Assembly: GCF_027596085.1 (NCBI RefSeq)
Contig: NC_072469.1
Coordinates: forward strand, 16,994,238 to 17,058,237
Origin: Anoplopoma fimbria
Taxonomy: Eukaryota; Chordata; Actinopteri; Perciformes; Anoplopomatidae
DNA length: 64,000 nucleotides
Direction: 5' to 3'
Below are positions 11,664-25,648 of the stretch, piece by piece (positions within the stretch are counted from its first letter, which is position 1; each line of letters opens with the position of its first letter). Position numbers and translations under genes: made by a program. The notes beneath the pieces are model-generated. The model was not told where the DNA came from. It made no database searches and worked only from the letters and a program-made list of their open reading frames with translations.

Positions 11664-14307
11664 TATGGCCACGACCTTCTCGGTTATCACTGTCAGACTT
11701 GCACCCTGACAAAGTTAAGTTGACTAACTTTCTAAAAATATCTAGTCCAAAGGGAAATTACGTATAATTTCATATAGCTGGGATTTTTTTAACACACTTT
11801 AATTGTTTCTAGTTTTACACATATATATTCTTTCTAGTTTTTCATTTTATACTATAACAGGATTCAATGAAACTCAAATTCTACATAAATTGTCAATGGG
11901 TTTTGTATTATTACAACTTTTGAGCAATTAACAGTTGTTTCCTAATTATTTCAGAGCTTTGTCTGTACTAGGACCGATGTGCTGCAGAATACTACACTTA
12001 AATAATACTTTTAAAAGTTACAATGAGGAATGTTTACCTTGTTATAATTTGATACCGATGCCTCTAAATGACCCACATAAGTAAATGAGACCATCAGCGA
12101 GGAAGTTTGTTATTTCTATATAGTTATTATCAATAATTGTCATTGGTTCCATAGGGTCCGATTCCGACATAATCAGGCTAACTTATGCAGGTTCACCAAA
12201 ACAATCGTTCAGCACAGCGTTACCACCAAAATGACTTCGTAGTAAATACTTTGTAGTGACTTTAATAATGCATTGCAGAGCATCAGAAAAGGTTGAGTTA
12301 ATGGGTATTTAGTCTCTTCAACAAAGTTATTCTGTTAACATTAACTCTGCATACAAAGTTCTTTCTGCAAACACATTTGTAAGGTCTAGAGTAAGGCATT
12401 TGAAAGCCTAATCAAAAATAGTGACTTTGGATAAATATTAACAATCCCTCTCCTGCTAAGAAGTGAAAGCAGACATTAGTGCCCAGTTTGCATCAAGAAC
12501 CTCAGCCAAACACAAGACACTAAGGTGACTATCACTCAGAACATTAGACACTTGCGGAAACGGAACAACGTGCAGCAACCCAGCTAACTCTTAACTGATA
12601 AGAAACCTAAAAAATGACTACGTAAAGACTTAATGATCGTAGTCTGACAGCAGACAGATGGACCTTGCTCTCAAGGAAAAACTTAACTTCTGAAAACTTT
12701 GTCCAGCCAACATAAAGAGTCATGCTTTCCAACATTTGAGAAAATATACACTGCAATTTCAATGTCTGGACAACAAGGAGATATTAATCTTCATTCTGGA
12801 GAAGTGCTTGACATCAAATATGTTACTGCCTCAAAAAATGGACAGCAAGCAGGAAATATCATCAAGTGAATCAAGCAAATAAAGTGGGTTTTTCCATTAC
12901 TTTCTCTTGTTTTTTAGTAGATAAACAGTCACCAGCATATTTGAATCGGTTTTGTTATTATTCCAGTTTTTGTCAGTTTCTTTTGTAGTCATTATTATTT
13001 CAACAGCTTTAACAGCGCTTTGGAAACACATCAAGCGACATGCCAACTAAGCCCACTGAACTTAACGTAGAGTGTGAGTGCGAGGGTGACCAAAAGAAAA
13101 AGAAAAACAGGGTGGAAAAAGTGTCCACTGCTTCTTCCTCATCACCCAGTAGGAGTAGCAACCTAAAAATAAAACCCGCAAGGACACCACATGCTCCTCA
13201 ACTATTTTCTCCTCTCTCTTACTCTGTTTGACTTTTTTACTTCCCTCACAGTACCCCGACTCGCCAGAGGCTTCTCCACGTAACAACGCCAGACTGTCCG
13301 CTGCTAGGAAGCTGAAGATTGATCTCTTTTCATTGTCTGCTGGTAAAAACACCCAAAATGATGGCCGCTCAGAATGTTAAATCAAGTTACAGGATTGGAC
13401 GTCAATGATAAACCGTTCTGCCAATCGATTGGCAGGGAGCCAAGCTTTCTCCCGCAACCATCAATCAATCAGCTGATCAATGACGAGCCTGTCCCGACAT
13501 CCCCTCCCTCAGCCAATTGTACTCTGTTATTGAGTGCCCCACAAATTCGGCCCTGGTTTTCTAATCCCAATACCTTGGTGTATTTTTCCTCCTGGTGACC
13601 GTGTGTTTTTCTAACCTCTTTGGCTGTTTTTGGGGGCAAGGGTGAGAAAACAATAAAACCAAGGAATCTCTCATTTCCTGTGTGTGGGTCTAGCTTGCAT
13701 GCTGTGTTATGTTACATAGTTTTCACTGATATAACTGGAGGTCCTTGAAGGCATTCCAGGCCTTATAAGTCACCCTTTGGGTGAGACTGGGTGTTTGCGT
13801 ACAGTCATGGTATGCAGTGGCAGTGATGATTGTTTTTTTCTGGTGCCAGATTCTTTTTTCTTTTTCTTTTTAATCCAATCAGGCTCAGTGTGACTGGAAG
13901 TCAAAATGGAATCTGTCTTATCTATACCGGCGTGCATCGCTTTGATTTTGTCACAAAGAGAAACACAGCAGCCTCAGCCCACAAAGATGACCTTGTGATA
14001 AAGCAGGGATGAGCGTCTGCTTGTTCGCCTTTTTTTTTATTTTATTCAGAAACGGAAAACTGTTAAATAAAAAATGCCTCCTGTCAATGCGCTCCCTTTC
14101 AAAAGTGGTCGTGGCACGTTGAGCTCTGTTGAAAAGACGATCTAATCATCTCAATCTCCAGTTCCCGTTTTATTCCCTCTTATCCTGTGTTTGCACTAAA
14201 TCCCCCCACAATCCTCTCCTTTCTGCTCTCAAGCGATCTGAATCCCAATTTTACCTTTGTTAAAACATATTCCAGGATGTTTCATCCAATCGTATCTCAT
14301 CTTCATC

Positions 14308-14338
14308 TACCATTCCTGCATCATTTGCAGGAATGGTA
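14308..14338. repeat. Perfect 13-bp inverted repeat
   Basis: TACCATTCCTGCA (14308-14320) and TGCAGGAATGGTA (14326-14338) flank the spacer TCATT in mmp16 intron 4. The CATTCC/GGAATG words are TEAD-type sites, but that may be chance. Confidence 0.75.
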
Positions 14339-16054
14339 TCCAACCCCTGCCCTCCCCGTTCGCAAACCTATTATGTCTTTAGTTTATTCTCCGATGCATT
14401 TATCTATCCCTCCATCTATTGATCCATCCCAGCTATTCATCAATCAGTCTCTAAAGCCAGGCAGTCCAGGAATGTGAGGCAGCCATAGCAGCTCCAGGAC
14501 CGATTCGCTCTGTTTCGCCGCCGGGGATGTTTCACTCTCAATGGGGATATTGGCTTATCACCCACCCCCGCACACTCCTTCCCTGTTGTCTTTCACTTTG
14601 CATCATCCTGGTTAAAATAGGCAAGCAGCTCTCATTGTGCAATAATATGTGAAATCTCAAAGTGTGAAATAAAATGATATAGACAAGAGAGACAGAGGGA
14701 TGTACAAACACATCCAAGGACAGCCCCCCATCAGTCAATGTGTTTCTTGTTAGTATTTGACTTTGTCCGTCTTAGACAGCTCAGAGAGAAAAAGGGAATA
14801 CGGAGATGGAAAGACATGGAACTGATCAGTTTAAGGTTCCAACAGGTTTGAGATTATATAACTGTGTTTTTATCTACCGCCAGCATGGATACACAAACCA
14901 AACACTCCACAAATCATCCGGGACGTTGCTCAATGGTGTAAAATCTTTCTTGTGTACAGTATGAATCTATGAACGTGTCAGGTCCATCTTCACATTTGCC
15001 AACTTCCCGGATGTAGATATCCAATTTACTTATTTTGTCAATTAGAGACGTGTTCCAAGACCGATCCGAGTTTGATTACGATGGAATAAAACCCACAAAC
15101 GATTTTCCTCAAGCCAAAAGTGCTTCTCTAATCCACTGTTGGAAATGTTTGTTCATTTAAATATTGCTTAAACAAATCCTTTCCCCTCTGACTGCAAGCT
15201 CCATTGTTAAAGCAGCAGCAAAGGCTGACACGCACTTTGTAGAGTATAAGAGAGAGAGGAGGGAGGGTGGAAACGGGTAAATCCGTCAGTTAGTCTTCAT
15301 AGAAAAGGATTTTCTCCAAACCTCTGTGTCCAACACGCTTCACTCTCTGGTGCTCTGAACTCTTCTTCTCAAGGCATGATATGCTGCACACAAAATGTTT
15401 GGGCGTTCGGGTTTGGCTCTGCTTGGTGTGATCACGGAGTCCCACGTTGGCCAGAGCACTTGTTTATTGTAAAATAGAGGCGGTAAGACAGGCCTAAAGA
15501 TCATTCACAGCCATGATGGAAAGATTACTCTGCTGCTGTTGCATTTAGGGATGGTCTCTGATTCACTGTTAAAGCACTTTGCAGGTGGAAAAAACTAGTT
15601 GGGCCACATTGCCTTTTTGTTACGTGATCAGACAGTGATTTATGCAGTTTGCTGCAATGAGTTAGTTGGTTGCCTTGCATCCGCACAATGTCTGATCAAA
15701 GCCTTACTTGTTTCCAGTAGGAATCAACATTTTGCTAAAACAAAACTTCAGATCAGTACCACTGTCCTAATGCTATTGCAGTTATCTGCCTTTTTTGTCT
15801 GTTTGATTTTGCTGACTTCACACGACTTTCTCCTCTCTATGATTAAAGCATCACACATATAGAAAGCAGCCACTGTGTACGGAGTATCCAAGTCTCTCTT
15901 AAAATGCCATTAGCTAATCCTAATAAGAACCTCATTCTGCTGTGTGTGCTAAAAAATCCCTCTGAATTTAACTTTTGAGTAATCCCCTATCCCCAGATGC
16001 CTGAGTTGCAGCACGAGGGAAGGTGCAGACAGAACAGTGTATGTGAGTGTGTGA

Positions 16055-16058
<4 letters not shown>

Positions 16059-16114
<56 letters not shown>
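16059..16114 (+). repeat. (GT)28 microsatellite
   Basis: A 56-bp GT run in intron 4, flanked by imperfect GTGAGTGT sequence. Confidence 0.96.
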
Positions 16115-16117
<3 letters not shown>

Positions 16118-17536
16118 AGAGAGACAGAAAGTGTATGTGTGTGCACATAAACACGTGTTTGAGAGTATTTGTTGCCATGCAGAGAGGGAATAATCTCTCC
16201 AGTGTGCATCAGTGACGTCGTCATCCAAAACAACAACAATAACATCTACGGTGCGATGCTGTCAACGGTCGCCGGGGTGACTGATCCGTCTCGCCAACGG
16301 CACAGGGGGATTAGGCAATGACAGCTTACTGGACAGGAGCTCATCCCCAGTGTGTGTCAGCATGTGTGTAGCTGTAACTTAAAAAAAAAACACAAATAAA
16401 AAGGAGGGAGAGGAGACTAAAAGAAAGAGAGATGAGAAAGAGGAATAAAAAAGCCAGACAGACAGACATCATGTGCTGCGCTGAGCTAAAATTACATCGT
16501 TCCCAGCTGTTCGCTACGTAGAACAGGAGGAGAGAGGAGATGGATGAGAGATGGATTACAAATCTTTGAAGCTGGTTGCATTGGAAATATATGGAATTAT
16601 CTACCTCTGCTAGCAAAGATTTTGAGACAATATCTAGATTAAATGAACTTATGATCTACGTGCTCGTTTTTATTAAAACAATGTATTTTGAAGATGTAAG
16701 CTTTTATCTGACACAAAAATACATATAATCGTTTGTTTTGACGAAATTCAGATAAAATGGTGGATAGCCAGAGTTGTAAAATTCTGTCCCATGGTATCAT
16801 CAACGTCAGTGCAGTGTTGGATCTGTTACAAAACTGGACCACCATAATTGTATCTCATGTCTCAGCAGTATAATACATAACACGCCCATGCAAAGAAGCC
16901 CTTGCATTTCTTAAACGCAGGTCTGTTTTCGGCCTGAATTCCCTCCAATGCTTTCCAATCTACTCGCTGTAGCAGGTAATCTTTTGGTTAGGCTGATATA
17001 TGGTGTCGTAAAAGATTTTTAAAATTGGCCAGTCAGTGACCCCTCTGATGAAATTGCTGCAGTTTATTTCATTTAATTACAGTGATGATGACATATTGTA
17101 TGCAAAAAGAAATTGCCGAGCAGTAAACTGAAGCAATTATGTTTTATTGGCTGCCTTTTATGAATGTTTGACTAAATTATCTCTTACGTGTCTTTTTATC
17201 TACAAATATTATTCAGAATTATATAATTAGATTCCGTCCAAATACGATTCCATTTATCATTTAAATCATTTCTGATTCTGCTTTTTGTTTAGATGTAAAT
17301 TAGTTTATTCTCATCCACTGATTGTTTGTTTGTTTGTTATATGTTTATGTAAAACTTTAATATTTCCCCAACATATAGTTAGATTTTAATAATAATCAAG
17401 ATCCAGTATTTGCTGGGCTTTTAGAAAGCAGGAATAAAACCTGTAATGTACTTTTTATTGCATGATGACAAGCTTTCAGTTTTACAGGCCGCTAAGATTA
17501 AACCTTATGTACCAAAATGCATCTCACATACACACT

Positions 17537-17654
<118 letters not shown>

Positions 17655-18175
17655 GATGTCAAAGAGCTATGAAGGCATTTCAGAGTTTAAATGTGTTCAC
17701 TTAAAGAAAAGGAAGCACTGCTGACTCAGATATACTGCAGCCAGATGATCGATATCATATCACAAGAGATTGAGTCACAATGTACAACGCTGATAAATGC
17801 TACACTGGTTGCATACACACTGTCACAGATGTTCAATGATAGCAGTAACCCTTGCTCCAAGGCAAAAAAACAACAGCAGTACCTGTTATTTGTAGTATTT
17901 TCTGGTAAAGGAATTGTAAAAATACTGTCTATGGGCATCTTCAGGCTGTATGGGCATTCAAAAAAGCATCTCAGTGTAACACTAGTCATCACGCTGGAAT
18001 AAGAGCACCCCCACTCCCCTGCCATAAAGAGCAGGCAGAATTCTGGCAGTGCATGTTCATATTTTTGCAAGAAAGCCAGCTGTGCGTTCGTAACAGAACT
18101 GCATGCATTATGGGATGCTTTCAGAGAAGTGTGGGCCGCAGCAGGGCTGTATTAATATTGCACTGAGGGGTAGAT

Positions 18176-18182
<7 letters not shown>

Positions 18183-18217
<35 letters not shown>
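18183..18217 (+). repeat. (GA)17 microsatellite
   Basis: A GA run in intron 4 following GATAGAGATAGA-type imperfect repeats. Confidence 0.93.
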
Positions 18218-18219
<2 letters not shown>

Positions 18220-20020
18220 TGTCTGTATGTGAGTGTTGAAGGGGGTGAATCATGGCCCTCAATGACAGCTGCTTCTCCTTCCTCCGAGGCGCGACAGCAG
18301 GGACGGCAACTCACACTTTCTTTCTATGAGCAGATCATGTGACCAATGAAACAGCAGGCGCGTCAATAGTTTACTTGAGGTTATCACTATCGGTTGCGGG
18401 AGTGATTCTTGTCAGTTCGATCAAGCCACGCGTCCTCAGAAGCCTTAAATATAGCCGTTCACAAAACATTATCTGAGCCTACAAAAGCCCCCTCCTCCGC
18501 TACTTTAAATTCAGTCTTCGACAGCAAGTTCCTCACTTCTATTTCTGACGCATAGTGCTCAACAGCTCCCACTCATCTCCTCTGCTCTCCCATCTCCTCT
18601 TCAAATGTTTTCTTTACTTCTCGCTAACGTTGCTCTCTCGGTCCTCCCTCTCCGTCTGTCTCTCTTGTGAGCTCTTGAACCTCCAATATTTGTCTAGAGA
18701 TACTCTGCCATTCTCTCTCATCCTCTCTTTCACTCCTTGTTATCTCTGCTGCCTTCCTGATACTACGCTCGCCTTTTTTTCCCTCCCTTTTATATGTGTC
18801 CTTATTTCTTGAGAGCGTCTCCTTGTCTTCTCTGTCATTGTTTTTGATTCATGACTCAGGTAAAAGTCTTGATTCCTCAGTTTTCTCAGTGGATCACGGG
18901 GCAGGTTTGCCCCTTGGATTTAATAAGGAATAAATATAAAGAAAGATAAAAACACATTTTAGAATCTGAGACACACATTTGAAAGATGTTTCCCTGCTTT
19001 GAAACGAATATTAACCAAGAATCTGTTTAACTTTCACTTCTCGCTTGGATTTACTTTGCTTCATTTGCTTCTTTTAACTCTACTTGTATGTCTCTTTTAC
19101 AGTATTGTCTTTCCTTCTTCCATTCTCTCCTCCATGTAGATCTCCATCAACTCTCTTGCAAAGCCTCTTTCATCACTACACAAGAGGCTGCACAGGGGTC
19201 AGAGGTCATCCTGGGAGCTTAGTCGACTGGCTGCCACACACACACACACATGCACCAGTAGAGATCTGCTGGACCTCGCCACAACGGCAAAACAGTTACA
19301 CAGCTGCTCAACATGCAACCCACACAACAGAGTGACTTAGGGACCCCGCTAAAGGCTTACATGCAGCCTGACAAGCTGTAAGACGCCGAGTGCAAGTGCA
19401 CTGCGAGGGCACAAGCTCGAGGTCGCAGTGGAGTGAGAGGTGGTGCGATTGCTGAAGTTCACCAGGGGAGATTTATCTGCCAGCAGGCTCGGATGATTTC
19501 AAAGAGAGAGGACTGGGAAAGCATCAACTGATCAGACTTAAATCGCACCAGATCCGGGTGGAAATCTGCGGCACTGACCAGCAACACCAACATCCAGCAG
19601 GCATGACACTTCAATAAGTCAGACCTGCTAGTGGAGCATCAATATCTGTGGTGTACTTAAGCAGCCAGCCGATGCCTGCTGCCACACTGCTCACATGGAA
19701 GCTCTACTGTCACTTGTTGCTGCTGTTGTTGTTGTTGTTGTTCATATAGCATTTGAAAAGCTCCATCTCAGCATCCAGCTGTAGGCTTTGAGTCGATGCT
19801 CCCTTAGAGGATACGTGTTTTTACCTTCACTCTTCACTCCCTGCAGTGATGAGCTTTGGGTTTCTTTTTGGGGAGAGACAAGGTCAGAGCCTAGACCCCA
19901 AAAATATCAACCCTATACATATTCTTCATTCACATATATTCATTCCAAACACTTTTTTCAATATCTTATCCGACACCATCTCGTGTAAAGTCATAAGGTC
20001 TCCCTTTAATCATCACTTAC

Positions 20021-20325
20021 CGTCATGGTTGGGGTTGCCCAGTGTCCACGGTTCGTCTGAGTCAAAGTGTGTGTCGCCTCCTATTCCCGGCCCTGGAAAG
20101 TAGGCGTGGGCCAGGAAGCCACCCTCGCCGTCGAAGGGCGAGCTATCGCCGTGGAAACCTGAAGCGAAGATGATGGTGATGTCCACGTCTTTCTTGGTCC
20201 TCTCCAGCTCGCTGTAGGGCACGGCCTCGAAGCGCAGCGGCGTCACATTCTGCCAGACGTCGAAGGCTCGTCGGATGGCGTCGTGGGTCTCCTCTGCACC
20301 CACTTTGGGTGTCACGTTCTTTATG
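20021..20325 (-). CDS. mmp16: MMP16-type metalloproteinase, coding exon 4 (front half of catalytic domain)
   Basis: This 305-nt exon encodes residues 134-234 with split codons at both ends. It opens IKNVTPKVG and contains [15 protein letters not shown], then [20 protein letters not shown], which includes the loop insertion typical of MT-MMPs. The structural zinc and calcium sites follow: [20 protein letters not shown] (His191, Asp193 and His206) and [15 protein letters not shown]. The wording [15 protein letters not shown] and [13 protein letters not shown] agrees with human MMP16 better than with MMP24, MMP15 or MMP14 as I know those families, so the paralogue call rests here. The acceptor is ctctctgcag and the donor GACG|gtaagt. 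Reading into intron 4 meets a stop after one more codon, so intron retention would remove the zinc-binding helix. Teleosts can have a and b copies, and I cannot tell which this is. Confidence 0.97.
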
Positions 20326-22897
20326 CTGCAGAGAGACGGGATATGGGACGGAAAAGTTAGGCTGAGCAAACACCAGAACATTTCACACAACCAGATTACT
20401 TTTTTTATTTTATCTTCATGACCCAGGAAGCCTCAAATTTTGATTTCTCCTTCAGCTGTCAGGATGAGCAAATCTATTGTAAACTGGTCTGATAAGACTC
20501 TTGGGTTCTCTGAGCGTTTGGTAGAACAAACACCCGATAGAGTGGCTTATTCTGCTGGATGTCCACTCAAAGCATGAGATATGGTGGGATAGAAAACAAT
20601 ACATTCAGTTTAGTGCAACTGTTACCAACACAAAGGCTGAAAAAGAAAATACCACTGCTTGTCAATCTACATGATCACAGCGTGCCAAAAAATTAAAAAA
20701 ATAAAATCCATCACGATCACCATCATTTCACACTCATTGTGGTCGCCAACAGAAAGCTAGATGGAGCGATTTGAGAGAGAAAACGGCTGAGTCCTCCCCT
20801 GCTGGCTTTGAGTTGCTGCAGGTGTGGAGAGGACGGGACAATTCCGTGCAGCTGGAATTTATTTTCTAATTACGGATTATCAACAGCCCACTGCCTGCTG
20901 AGAGCCCCAGTCTGGTTTGGGCAATCAGGAAAACCTGACTCCACTTTATTCACTCTGAATATAACTAGGTGTCACGCTCTATTAAAAACGTGGTTTCTCT
21001 CGGGATAGACAAATATGTACAGTTTACATCATCCAACTTACTTAAACGGTTGTAAACACACACACACAATACTTTATTTCTCCTTATGCCTGTAGCTGTG
21101 TCTGAGTTGGGATCAGAATATAAGTGCAGTGTGTAAATAAAATGCTGATTTCAAATTCTATAGTTTTCTATAGTTTCAAGAATGCCCCTTTTCTCCACCC
21201 ATCCAGCCTGTTTCCTCTGTGTATTCCCCGTCACATCCTTTTTTTGTTCTCTTTTTAATTGTAGATCTTCACAGCGTCTGTGTTTGTCTGCCATCTCCCA
21301 TTATAGGAATAAATATTACCAGAACGTCTTTTACTCATCTTCTTCTGCTTGGTGGGTAGACTGCTGCAAGGCACATTTATACACTGCATATTAATATTGT
21401 ATGTAAGCTAGGATTAATTATTGAATCAAACTCAGTGGAAAGGGAAGCGTAAAGGCTGGTTATGAAATATAAATAGAGTGCCACTGAATAGCCGGCAATT
21501 TCATTTAAAATGTTCTAACTGCTTAAAGCAAACAATAAACTGTTTCTATTTCTCTGTCTGCTCTTTCAAGACATACTTGCTGATAGCTGACTACCACTTT
21601 AGCAAAGATGTGTTTGCTTTAATTACTTTCTAGCAAGCTTAGGCAAATATGTCACTTCAGCTAATGATATTCCGTTTTGACAGACGAAATGGAATTCATG
21701 TAATTGTAGAGAACTTTACAAATGATCACCTTGTATAGCTGATTTGACGAACTTGTTAGCAAACAGTGACTCATTAACACTTTGAGAAGACACATAGCAA
21801 CGTTAGCATTCATTTGGAGTCACGTTTGTGTCCACCTGATGAAAGTGAGTCCACCATTCACTCCTCTTTTAGCTCTAGTTTTGGTCTCCACCAACCCTTG
21901 AGGGTCATATTTGTCTCCTTAACTGCTAAATGTTAAAAATATGTTCACCAACTTCTTGCTAACTTTGTCTGTCGGCCAATTGTACAACCTGTTTCGGGAG
22001 TTCTTTTATCAAAAATCTGTCTGCTGTGTCAGAAAACAACCAAGATGACAGTGGTGAGAGTGAACCAAAACAGGGAAGTTTTGGTTCACAAGTGGAAAAA
22101 ACGTGAAAAGGGTCTCTAGATGAAAGCGACAACTATCCTGTTGTGATGGCTTGTTTTTGATTGTATTGAAGATTTGTCGTAAGTGATATAAATTGTGATG
22201 AATAATGGCATGGAAATCTGTGTGTGTCCTCAATTGTCCTCAGACAAGAGTGAATAATAAATGCTCGCATCTCAAGATTTGCCAGTACTCTTGAATTACA
22301 GGAACATCAGGTGGAGTGTTGTTAGTGCGATGGTGTGCTTTTGAGTAAGCAAACAGTCTCTGTCTGATTGGGGCCCACTTATGGAGGCAACACAAAATGG
22401 CTCTTTTGTCATTTGAAGTGCTTATGTAGAGCAGATAGAAGTACAAGACAGTCGTGCTTACAAATCAATATCAGCTGACCCAGAGAGGGTCTGCAAAGGC
22501 ACTAGTGTTTTCTCTGAGATTAAAATGAAGAAAAACTGTCGTAGCACCTGAGGCGTTCTCCATGAATCCTGTAAAATTTCCTTGCTCTGTCTGAGGTTAC
22601 AATGAACGGCCTAAGCAGCAACTGTGGCCCCTTGAGGAATACAAAGATGGTTTCACCGGATTCTATTACCCATCTCGCCGTATGTGTGTATTCTATTTTA
22701 AGGCCAAGAGAGAAACACGTTCAGACAGAGGCTGCAAGACAGCAAATGAAAGAATCCCCAACCTGCTCTGAGGCCATGTAAAATATTCAACTCCATGTTG
22801 TGAGGTGATAATGATTCTGGATGCAACTCATGTGCTATAATAGTAGGGAGAACTGTAGGCATTCAAAAGCTAATTAGTGCCCCCCCCACAGCAAGTA

Positions 22898-23462
22898 CCG
22901 TATTTTCCGCACTATAGGGCGCACTGGATTATAAGGCGCACTGTCAATGAATGGTCTATTTTCGATCTTTTTTCATATATAAGGCGCACCGGACTATAAG
23001 GCGCATTAAGCGAAACAAAACAGTCAGTCAGTCAAACTTCCTCCACTTCCTACCATTGATTCATTAACGTTGAATTCTCTCGCAGCTGCTCTATTCCCAT
23101 GTTCTCCTGCGTGACTGACAGCCTTGAGTCTGAAGTCCGCGTCGTCAGCGTGTCTCTTGACAGGAGCCATGTTGGGTCCTTATCCACACACACTGTAATA
23201 TGATGGTGAAGCACAGTATGTATTACTCCGCGACGCTCCTGACTACGGTGGCCGTGATGCTGCTGCGGTGCGGCTTTGTAGTTTACCAAAGTCGTACTGA
23301 AACATGTTGACAGAGCGCCGTGTACCACACAAAACCGCTTCGAGGTCAGTAAACACAACCAGAATTAATCCATATATAAGGCGCTCCGGATTATAAGGCG
23401 CACTGTCGTTTTTTGAGAAAATTAAAGGCTTTTAAGTGCGCCTTATAGTGCGGAAAATACGG
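22898..23462 (-). mobile_element. Non-autonomous pogo-like (Tc1/mariner superfamily) DNA transposon
   Basis: The element begins CCGTATTTTCCGCACTATA and ends in its inverted copy. The terminal inverted repeats are about 28 bp with one mismatch, and each end is flanked by a TA dinucleotide (22896-22897 and 23463-23464), the target duplication of the Tc1/mariner superfamily. Further copies of an ATAAGGCGCAC-type motif lie just inside both ends in the same orientation relation. The minus strand carries a fossil of the N-terminal DNA-binding region of a pogo/Tigger-type transposase. At 565 bp it cannot encode a full transposase and is an internally deleted copy. The boundaries are seen directly; the pogo assignment rests on the TA duplication and the peptide. 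Confidence 0.75.
23024..23170 (-). pseudogene. Fossil N-terminus of a pogo/Tigger-like transposase
   Basis: An ATG at 23170 opens a frame with a basic N-terminus and DADFRLKAVSHAGEHGN, followed by RAAAREFNVNESM, the pattern of the first helix-turn-helix of pogo-like transposases. After the Met-Val pair the family normally reads R-K-W-R-K. Here those residues are found one base out of frame at 23050-23035, consistent with a single-base deletion, and the frame ends soon after. The DDE catalytic part is absent, so the fragment cannot be an active enzyme. I recognise the family from its typical wording, without a database search. Confidence 0.6.
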
Positions 23463-25648
23463 TACTGTATGTGGCTACATGGAAACTAGCACACAGCTGG
23501 GGCCGCCATACATTTGTGATACTTCCCAAATGCCAGATTTGTGTATTTTTTAACAATTGTTTGAATGATGAAGAAGGTTTTTAGCGAAGAAAGAGTGACA
23601 AAGACCTTATGCTGGATTCAAATCCACAACAATGCAGTTTTACAGTTTACCTTACTAAACCTAGCCACCAGGAGACAAATGACAGATTAAATTATGAAAA
23701 ATGTGACAGACTTTACATAAAGGGAAGCATCGTGTTCAACTTCCAGCTTCAACTTATTAGGACACTGCAAAATATTATTACCAAAAAGAGAAATTGTCGT
23801 GGGGTCATCAAACGGCCAACACAACACACTACTTTTATAACCAGTTAGCTAAAAAAGTGCTTACGTAGCATTCATAACTCTGTGCATCTGTGCAAGCTCA
23901 TGCCGAGCGACTCAAGGTGGAGATTAACGACATGTCTGATTGTCTGACTGCTCAGGTTTTTTGCTTTGTTTGTTGTAGCGATGTCACCATTCATAGATCT
24001 TAGAAACTTCAATTGGTTAGTACAACATTATCTTAACTGTTGGCAAAAACAAAACAAAAGTATTTTTGACATTTTGATACCAATGTCTCTAAATGGTAAA
24101 GATGAATATGGACGTGCGACACATAGAACCGTCACCGGTTACTGTTTATGGATGTTTTTAGAGCATCCTAAATGTGCTACATTCTCAAAACTTTTTCTAT
24201 TGCACCAATTTGAGTTCAAATGAGCAGCTGCAGGCACATCCGACTTCTGACTGAGGGCCAGGCACACATCCATGTACAACACACGCATACGCATATACAC
24301 ACACTGTCAGAATGCTTCCATCCGATTACATAACCCTAATCTGTCAGAGAGCACCCTCTGCTTTCCACTGGGGTTTCCTCCTCTCAACTCATTTCTTTCT
24401 CTGTGCAGCTGCTTCTCCTCCAACACCACCCCTCCTCAATTCCACCTATCTACTCCTCCACTCTTCATCAAGCCGGCTCATTTTCTCCTTTTCAAATCTG
24501 TGCCGTCACAGAGAAACAATGCACTCATGAGGCGAACTCCAAAACCAATCCCAGTGTGATTTTTTTAAGAAGAAAAAAATAGACAGGCATGAATCTGGGC
24601 TGTTCTGCCATCAGTGATATACAGCCCTACTTCAGCTGTAGGTCGCTGATGCAAAAAGATTATATTCAGCATGTAATACTGCTTATAAATTTATCCTCAG
24701 GACAGAGAGAAAAAAAATACAAAACAAGCCCACTACTTGAGGATTATCCCATGAAACATGGAGCTGGGGGCAAGCATCGGTATGGTATGTATAAAATATG
24801 ACATAGTCTGGGCTACTGACCTCACTACATCAACTGGGAAATGTTATATAACCCGTTGTACTATACATCATATATACATCTGCTTGCCAGAAAATGTGCT
24901 TGTGAATATGAAATCGGCGATGAGATCTCTGGTGCATGTATGGCTCTTGCATGTACACTGTTTTCCCATTTGTGTTACATGTTCTGAGGATAAAGCTGTT
25001 TTTTGTCCAGTCTGAGCTTTGAAGAAACATCTTCTGTGTAGTGTGTAATGGTTGTAGTTTGGATACAAGCAACCTTGGTTTAACCCTTGGAAATGCAGCT
25101 TTCTGTCCATTATATAAATCCAAATAATGTATTCACAAGTTGCTCCTTTGCAGCACAAGGGGAAATGGGGAAATGTTTAAGCACAAGAGCCTTCTTGCAG
25201 GGACCTATACAGTGAAAAGTACTACCAGGATTTGACAGTTTTAAATGGGCTACCACTGATAGATTAGAGGCAGGATAAAAAAAAAAGAGCAAGAACTGCA
25301 TGAAAATAAATGATAGCAGACCGTTTCTTTTTCTGCCTCTCTCAAAGGAATGTGCATCTAAATGAAAAGGTCAACGACACCGGTTAAGCCCTGAGGCCCT
25401 GTTTGTGTCCACATGCCTCTGTGTGTGCTGATGTAAGTCTTTTTCTTTGGGGCTGTAGGAACAATCTTGTTCATAGGATGTCTTCACAACTTGACAAAAC
25501 CCTGTTGAAGGATCGAGTCAGTGCGTGGGATGTATGCATGTCGGGGTAGTTATTAGGATTGGAGGAAAACTGGGTCATTTTGAAGCAGCCTCTATTTTAA
25601 ACTTAGGAACTTGACCGTCGAAATCTTGATACATTTTAAACCACCCAC

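Larger units (their letters stand above)
20326..25648 (-). other. mmp16: mmp16 intron 3 (5.3 kb)
   Basis: This phase-2 intron separates the furin-site exon from the first catalytic exon. Its main content is the 565-bp pogo-like transposon at 22898-23462. Elsewhere I see AT-rich sequence without coding exons. Short CA runs near 21057 and 24293 are minor. Confidence 0.8.

Noticed and set aside
20143..20373. Second frame of 76 codons on the same strand as exon 4
   Set aside because: It is a shadow of the MMP exon in another frame and lacks the conserved catalytic residues.
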